The position numbers and the translations under genes are program-made. This document shows, in pieces, positions 13,747 through 17,380 of a DNA stretch of 17,380 nt; within the stretch, counting starts at the first letter, position 1, and the number at the start of each line of letters is the position of its first letter. The stretch is taken from assembly GCA_002389905.1 (NCBI GenBank), contig DGRE01000071.1:291841-309220 (forward strand), in the 5' to 3' direction. This DNA is from Hungatella sp. UBA4396 (GTDB lineage: Bacteria; Bacillota; Clostridia; Lachnospirales; Lachnospiraceae). The notes under the pieces were generated by a model that saw only the letters and a program-made list of their open reading frames with translations, ran no database searches and was not told the DNA's origin.

Positions 13747-13809
13747 GAAAACCACGCCATAGGAAGCTGCAGTGTAATCAGCACTGAGAATATATCCGGC
13801 GTGGTTTTC
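13747..13809. terminator. Bidirectional terminator between merR-family gene and hydrolase
   Basis: GAAAACCACGCC (13747-13758) and GGCGTGGTTTTC (13798-13809) pair perfectly over 12 bases. The loop of 39 bases contains a second small hairpin (CAGTG/CACTG). It fits two convergent genes. Confidence 0.85.
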
Positions 13810-13832
13810 TTATTAGAAATAGAGAGTTTTTT

Positions 13833-14807
13833 TTACTTTAAATTTTCAGTGAAGAATGATTCCAGTTTGTCAAATGGAATCACATCTGTTTGATCATACA
13901 AATCCGTATGGACAGCGTTTGGAATAATCATCAATTCTTTATTGTCGCCTGTCAGCTTCTCAAAGGCATCTCTGCTGAAATAACAGGAATGTGCTTTTTC
14001 ACCGTGAACAAGCAATACTGCACTGCGAATTTCACTGCTGTATTGTAAAATAGGCATATTCAAAAATGATAAAGAGGAGGTTACATTCCAACCATCATTA
14101 GAATTTAAAGACCTCTTATGATACCCGCGGTCCGTCTTATAGTAGTCATAGTAATCCTTTACAAATACAGGTGCGTCTGCAGGCAGTGGGTCTATAACAC
14201 CGCCTGCTCTTGCATATTCTCCATTTTTATAATCGGTAATTCTCTGCGTATTCAAGGCTTTGCGTTTTTCATATCGGTCATTTTCACTGTCCTCTGAATC
14301 GAAATATCCTTTTCCATTGACACGGGTCATGTCATACATAGTGGCAGCAACCGTCGCCTTGATTCGTGTATCAATAGATGCTGCATTTAATGCCATTCCG
14401 CCCCAGCCGCAAATACCCACAATCCCTATTTTTTCCGGATCAACATTGTCCTGAACTGATAGGAAATCGACAGCTGCCTGAAAATCCTCCGTATTGATGT
14501 CCGGGGAAGCCACATATCTGGGATGGCCGCCGCTTTCACCTGTGAATGAGGGATCAAAAGCAATGGTTAAAAATCCTCTTTCTGCCAGAGTTTGCGCATA
14601 CAGACCGGAAGACTGCTCTTTTACTGCGCCAAATGGTCCGCTTACTGCAATAGCAGGCAGTTTTCCTTCTGTATTTTTCGGTTCATATAAATCAGCAGCC
14701 AGTGTAATGCCGTAGCGATTGTGAAAAGTAATTTTGCGGTGATTAACCTTATGGCTTTGGGGAAATGTTTTATCCCATTCCTCAATTAAATTTAATTTTT
14801 CTTTCAT
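13833..14807 (-). CDS. Alpha/beta hydrolase with Cys nucleophile (dienelactone-hydrolase/S15-like)
   Basis: A 324-residue soluble alpha/beta-hydrolase fold protein. The nucleophile elbow is GICGWGG with Cys at residue 133 in place of the usual Ser, as in dienelactone hydrolases. The likely oxyanion strand is PAIAVSGPFGAVKEQ (51-65). GFLTIAFDPSFTGESGG (78-94) is typical of large S15-like or YcjY-like hydrolases. The catalytic His is probably H300 in PNAVHTDLYD, and an acidic residue may be E270 in LLVHGEKAHS. There is no signal peptide. AAGGAGG sits 8 bases before the ATG at 14807. The promoter (14885-14915, minus strand) has a 19-base spacer, implying MerR-type control, most simply by the regulator at 13311. 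Substrate unknown; an ester or activated carbonyl compound is likely. Confidence 0.88.
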   Translation of the reverse strand: MKEKLNLIEEWDKTFPQSHKVNHRKITFHNRYGITLAADLYEPKNTEGKLPAIAVSGPFGAVKEQSSGLYAQTLAERGFLTIAFDPSFTGESGGHPRYVASPDINTEDFQAAVDFLSVQDNVDPEKIGIVGICGWGGMALNAASIDTRIKATVAATMYDMTRVNGKGYFDSEDSENDRYEKRKALNTQRITDYKNGEYARAGGVIDPLPADAPVFVKDYYDYYKTDRGYHKRSLNSNDGWNVTSSLSFLNMPILQYSSEIRSAVLLVHGEKAHSCYFSRDAFEKLTGDNKELMIIPNAVHTDLYDQTDVIPFDKLESFFTENLK

Positions 14808-14884
14808 TTAAAAATCCTCCTTTATTTGATTGCTATGCCAATATGATAGATTTTTCAGCGGTGGGTAACGGTCTATTCACCTAT

Positions 14885-14915
14885 ATCATAAAATCTATAG
14901 TTAAGTGGAGGTCAA
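14885..14915 (-). promoter_or_regulatory. MerR-type promoter (19-bp spacer) of the hydrolase gene
   Basis: On the minus strand TTGACC (14915-14910) and TATGAT (14890-14885) are separated by 19 bases, the over-long spacing used by MerR-family activators. The spacer holds an imperfect dyad, ACCTCCACTTAACTATAGAT, with 12 of 20 positions symmetric and a central TTAA, like the TTGACTtagAGTTAACTctaA form reported for NmlR/AdhR-class sites. Confidence 0.65.
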
Positions 14916-14921
14916 GAAGTA

Positions 14922-14944
14922 TTTTAAATACAATTTTAAATACA
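14922..14944. repeat. Direct repeat TTTTAAATACA x2 in the hydrolase-lysR intergenic region
   Basis: TTTTAAATACA occurs at 14922-14932 and 14934-14944, a 12-base period. The first copy is part of GTATTTTAAATAC (14919-14931), a perfect odd-centred inverted repeat. It lies between the two divergent promoters of the 355-base gap (14808-15162), a natural place for a LysR site. The remainder of the gap shows no gene. Confidence 0.5.
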
Positions 14945-15097
14945 AACGTTTTTTACATGGTGTCAGCGTAAGTACTTTTGTGAGATGAAATGAAAAACTA
15001 AAACTGATTCCATCACTTTTTAACTCTTTCCATATCATATTATCTTCCTTAAAAACAAACATGTAAAATACTTATATTTAATGTTTAATCATGCTTG

Positions 15098-15108
15098 AAT
15101 GGTATAAT
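15098..15108 (+). promoter_or_regulatory. Extended -10 promoter of the lysR gene
   Basis: A TGGTATAAT box (TG at 15100-15101, TATAAT at 15103-15108) is a perfect -10 with the TGn extension. No good -35 lies 17 bases upstream, which is usual for extended -10 promoters. The start codon is 55 bases downstream. Confidence 0.55.
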
Positions 15109-15162
15109 TATTTGTGATACCATAAACCATATGGATCATAGGAGGGAGGAGAGGAAAAACCC

Positions 15163-16050
15163 ATGGATATAAGAGTGCTTCGTTATTTTTTGGCTGTTGC
15201 CAGAGAAGAAAACATCTCAAATGCTGCAAAACATCTTCACGTAACACAACCCACGCTTTCCCGCCAGCTTATGGAATTGGAATCGGATTTGGGTGTGAAA
15301 CTGTTTTTGCGCAGCAGCGGAAACCGGACCATTACATTGACAGAAGAAGGAATGCTGCTCCGTAAACGGGCGGAAGAAATATTGGACCTGGTAGAAAAAA
15401 CAGAATCAGAGCTGGTGGCACCGGGAGAGAGCATCAGCGGCAATATACACATCGGCAGCGGTGAAACCCATGTGATCAGCCTGCTGTCCAGAGAAATCAA
15501 AGGAATCCGCCAAGAATATCCCGATATACACTTTCATTTTTTCAGCGGAAATGCGGACCATGTGACGGAACGGCTGGATAATGGCTTAATTGATTTCGGA
15601 GTTTTGGCCGAGCCGTCTAATATTTCAAAGTATGACTCGATTTCTCTGCCTGTTGCAGATACATGGGGACTTCTTATGCGGAAAGACCATCCTCTTGCGG
15701 AGAAAGATTCCATTGAGGCCAGCGATTTATGGGGGATTCCTCTTATCAGCTCAAGTCAGCGGCTGATCAGCCATGCATTTTCAAAATGGCTGAAGGATGA
15801 CTACGAAAAGCTGAATCAGGTGGCTACCTATACCCTTCTTTATAATGCCTCTCTTTTGGTAAAGGACAATATCGGCTGCGCATTGTGTCTTGACAAAATT
15901 ATCAGCACCTCCGAAGACAGCGAACTTTGCTTTCGGCCGTTAAAGCCCAAACTGGAGGCCCGCTGGCATATCGTCTGGAAAAAATACCAGGTATTTTCAA
16001 AAGCCGCGGAAGTTTTCTTAAAGAGACTGCAAAAGGAATTTGCCGGATAG
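15163..16050 (+). CDS. LysR-family transcriptional regulator
   Basis: A 295-residue LysR-type regulator. The N-terminal helix-turn-helix is MDIRVLRYFLAVAREENISNAAKHLHVTQPTLSRQLMELESDLGVKLFLR (1-50), a near-ideal family match. A linker helix (about 60-85) and a periplasmic-binding-protein-like effector domain follow (about 90-295; GNIHIGSGETHVI, GLIDFGVLAEPSN, WGLLMRKDHPLAEKDSI). The ATG has AGGAGGGAGG upstream. It is divergent from the hydrolase and 192 bases upstream of the acetyltransferase-flavoprotein operon, separated by a terminator. A LysR-like site lies in front of that operon and in front of the broken alcohol dehydrogenase, so both are possible targets. Effector unknown. Confidence 0.95.
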   Translation: MDIRVLRYFLAVAREENISNAAKHLHVTQPTLSRQLMELESDLGVKLFLRSSGNRTITLTEEGMLLRKRAEEILDLVEKTESELVAPGESISGNIHIGSGETHVISLLSREIKGIRQEYPDIHFHFFSGNADHVTERLDNGLIDFGVLAEPSNISKYDSISLPVADTWGLLMRKDHPLAEKDSIEASDLWGIPLISSSQRLISHAFSKWLKDDYEKLNQVATYTLLYNASLLVKDNIGCALCLDKIISTSEDSELCFRPLKPKLEARWHIVWKKYQVFSKAAEVFLKRLQKEFAG

Positions 16051-16078
16051 CTTAAGATCTGACATAAATAAAATCAGT

Positions 16079-16127
16079 AAAACCGTTCAGTACGTTTTTT
16101 GGCGCACCGGGCGGTTTTGATTTTTTT
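16079..16127 (+). terminator. Intrinsic terminator of the lysR gene
   Basis: AAAACCG (16079-16085) pairs with CGGTTTT (16112-16118), followed by GA and a run of seven T (16121-16127). The loop is long (26 bases) with possible further G-C pairing. It separates lysR from the next operon. Confidence 0.7.
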
Positions 16128-16133
16128 AAATGA

Positions 16134-16199
16134 TACTTTTTAAGCATAAAGTAATATTTAATATAAGCATTTTATAGAAGTGCATAGGTTCTATATAAT
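16134..16199 (+). promoter_or_regulatory. Promoter and candidate LysR operator of the acetyltransferase-flavoprotein operon
   Basis: TTTATA (16171-16176) and TATAAT (16194-16199) with a 17-base spacer form the promoter; the start should be near 16206. Upstream is the inverted repeat TACTTTTTAAGCATAAAGTA (16134-16153, centred at about -62). A second dyad, TATAAGCATTTTATA (16162-16176), overlaps the -35. This two-site layout is the classical LysR activator arrangement. The block 16136-16176 matches 11498-11538 at 30 of 41 bases. Confidence 0.6.
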
Positions 16200-16242
16200 A
16201 AGAGTAGAAAAAGATACAACATGGAAAGTGAGGAAGAATGAC

Positions 16243-16827
16243 GTGGAATTAAAAGATTTTTTAGATCATTTAAATCATGGATTGGCTGTTATTGGGGGAT
16301 CGGAAGCCCATCTTTTTATGCATAAGGTAAGTCAGGAAGCTTTGCAGATTACAACGGAATTAAACAATACCTATCATACGCCGGAAGAAATCCGCAGTAT
16401 CATGTCAGAATTGATTGGAAAGCCGGTGGATGAATCCTTTGCCATGTTCCCGCCCTTCTATACGGACTGCGGGAAAAATATAACCATAGGCAAACGCGTA
16501 TTCATCAATGCGGGGTGTAAGTTTCAGGATCAGGGCGGCATTACCATCGGTGACGGTTCCCTGATCGGACACAACGTGGTTATAGCCACCCTCAACCATG
16601 ACCTTGCCCCGGAAAACCGCGGCACCATGCACCCGGCTCCCATTGTAATCGGGAAAAATGTGTGGATTGGCTCTAATGCAACAGTCCTTGCCGGGGTCAC
16701 CATTGGCGACGGAGCCGTTGTTGCAGCCGGAGCCGTAGTAACAAAAGATGTTCCGGCAAACACCGTTGTAGGCGGTGTTCCGGCTAAATTCATCAGAAAG
16801 GTTGACAGCCACAAGGAGGAAAAATAA
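16243..16827 (+). CDS. Sugar O-acetyltransferase (left-handed beta-helix, maltose/galactoside type)
   Basis: A 194-residue acetyl-CoA-dependent O-acetyltransferase of the LacA/Maa group. The N-terminal LKDFLDHLNHGLAVIGGSEAHLFMHKVSQEAL leads to MSELIGKPVDESFAMFPPFYTDCGKNITIGKRVFINAGC. The hexapeptide-repeat beta-helix continues to the C-terminus (ITIGDGSLIGHNVVIATLNHDL, IVIGKNVWIGSNATVLAGVTIGDGAVVAAGAVV). The catalytic His is the one in LNHDL. GTG at 16243 is chosen because GAGGAAG lies 7 bases upstream, family proteins start at this point, and a longer frame opening at 16180 would begin before the predicted transcription start near 16206. It overlaps the next gene by one base (TAATG). The acceptor is unknown. 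Confidence 0.9.
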   Translation: MELKDFLDHLNHGLAVIGGSEAHLFMHKVSQEALQITTELNNTYHTPEEIRSIMSELIGKPVDESFAMFPPFYTDCGKNITIGKRVFINAGCKFQDQGGITIGDGSLIGHNVVIATLNHDLAPENRGTMHPAPIVIGKNVWIGSNATVLAGVTIGDGAVVAAGAVVTKDVPANTVVGGVPAKFIRKVDSHKEEK

Positions 16828-17366
16828 TGAGCAAAAAAGTTTTGATCCTTTCCACCAGCTTTCGTAAAGGCAGTAACTCCGAAGTCCTGGCAAAGGAATT
16901 TGAAAAAGGAGCCAGAGAAGCGGGACACCATACAGAAACAGTCTGCTTCCATGATAAGACCATCAATTTTTGCACAGGCTGTCTTGTCTGTCAAAAAACA
17001 AAACGCTGTGTAATCCGCGATGATGCCGATATTATTGCACAAAAAATGCTGACTGCTGATGTTCTGGTTTTTGCCACGCCGATTTACTTTTACGAAATGA
17101 GCGGACAGATGAAAACCATGTTGGACCGCTCCAAACCACTGTTCCCTGCTGATTACGCTTTCCGTGATGTCTATTTGCTGGCGGCTGCAGCGGACGAAGA
17201 AGAAAGTGCAATGGATGGCGCGGTAAAAGGGCTTACAGGCTGGATTGATTGCTTCGAAAAAACAAGCTTAAAAGCCGTTGTACGGTGTACCGGCGTAACA
17301 GATCCAGGAGATATCAGAGGAAATGATGCTCTCAGGGAAGCCTGCCAGCTGGGAAAAACACTTTAA
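16827..17366 (+). CDS. NAD(P)H-dependent FMN reductase / flavodoxin-fold protein with Cys cluster
   Basis: A 179-residue flavodoxin-like-fold oxidoreductase of the NADPH-dependent FMN reductase / iron-sulfur flavoprotein type. The FMN phosphate-binding loop is STSFRKGSNSE (9-19), and FATPIYFYEMSGQMKTMLDRS (about 83-103) is the second flavin-contacting region. Cys 49, 52, 55 and 61 form C-X2-C-X2-C-X5-C, the compact spacing of iron-sulfur flavoproteins that carry a 4Fe-4S cluster; many short homologues keep these cysteines without proof of a cluster. The ATG overlaps the acetyltransferase stop (TAATG), and AAGGAGG lies at 16814-16820, so the two are translationally coupled. The last 14 bases of the window follow the stop and show nothing. 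Confidence 0.9.
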   Translation: MSKKVLILSTSFRKGSNSEVLAKEFEKGAREAGHHTETVCFHDKTINFCTGCLVCQKTKRCVIRDDADIIAQKMLTADVLVFATPIYFYEMSGQMKTMLDRSKPLFPADYAFRDVYLLAAAADEEESAMDGAVKGLTGWIDCFEKTSLKAVVRCTGVTDPGDIRGNDALREACQLGKTL

Positions 17367-17380
17367 CAGATTTTAGCCGA

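Noticed and set aside
16405..17042. Long overlapping open frames on the minus strand opposite the acetyltransferase and flavoprotein genes
   Set aside because: They are shadows of two well-supported genes in other frames; the translations match no family and have no ribosome binding sites.
1..17380. CRISPR array, tRNA or rRNA genes
   Set aside because: No regularly spaced 25-40-base repeats, no cloverleaf with a CCA-type end and no conserved rRNA segments were seen on either strand by eye.

Overview
The window looks like a stretch of chromosome from a low-to-moderate GC Firmicute of the class Clostridia, most likely a Lachnospiraceae (Lacrimispora / Hungatella / old Clostridium cluster XIVa type). 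This is inferred from strong AGGAGG ribosome binding sites, many U-tailed terminators, the presence of DarA (a Firmicutes c-di-AMP receptor), AzlCD, MutS2-like, NmlR/AdhR-like MerR and iron-ADH proteins, and a clostridial-looking IS607-type TnpB. No rRNA, tRNA or CRISPR array is visible.

Layout. (1) 1-3400: a chemoreceptor (99-2297) converges on the branched-chain amino-acid exporter pair azlC-azlD (minus strand), with a bidirectional terminator between them. (2) 3400-3770: a 375-base gap holding a near-consensus promoter, a roughly 205-nt predicted structured RNA and its terminator (6S-like candidate). (3) 3770-6370: a MutS2-family ATPase without the usual Smr nuclease domain, then a Nudix hydrolase. 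(4) 6420-10850: a nucleoside-salvage operon, darA - cdd - pdp - deoC. It turns cytidine/deoxycytidine into uracil plus sugar phosphate and then cleaves deoxyribose-5-phosphate, with a c-di-AMP receptor as the first gene. An internally deleted IS607-type element (tnpA stub plus N-terminally truncated tnpB) sits between pdp and deoC. Three copies of an unrecognised 52-62-nt hairpin repeat lie at the ends of the nudix, cdd and pdp genes.

(5) 10850-13240: a decaying, AT-richer accessory stretch. It holds a small P-loop kinase, an 8-bp tandem repeat, a multiply broken iron-dependent alcohol dehydrogenase, and the C-terminal remnant of an AlbA_2/HATPase_c_4-type regulator. (6) 13240-17380: a regulator/redox cluster. 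A MerR-family gene lies tail to tail with an alpha/beta hydrolase that has a Cys nucleophile; the hydrolase promoter has the 19-bp spacer typical of MerR control. A LysR-type regulator is divergent from the hydrolase and is followed by a hexapeptide sugar O-acetyltransferase translationally coupled to a flavoprotein with a CX2CX2CX5C motif.

The most interesting signals are outside the coding regions: the three-copy hairpin repeat in the nucleoside operon, the putative ncRNA upstream of the mutS2-like gene, the MerR-type promoter, and a 41-bp promoter block shared by the broken alcohol dehydrogenase and the acetyltransferase/flavoprotein operon, which looks like a LysR activator site.
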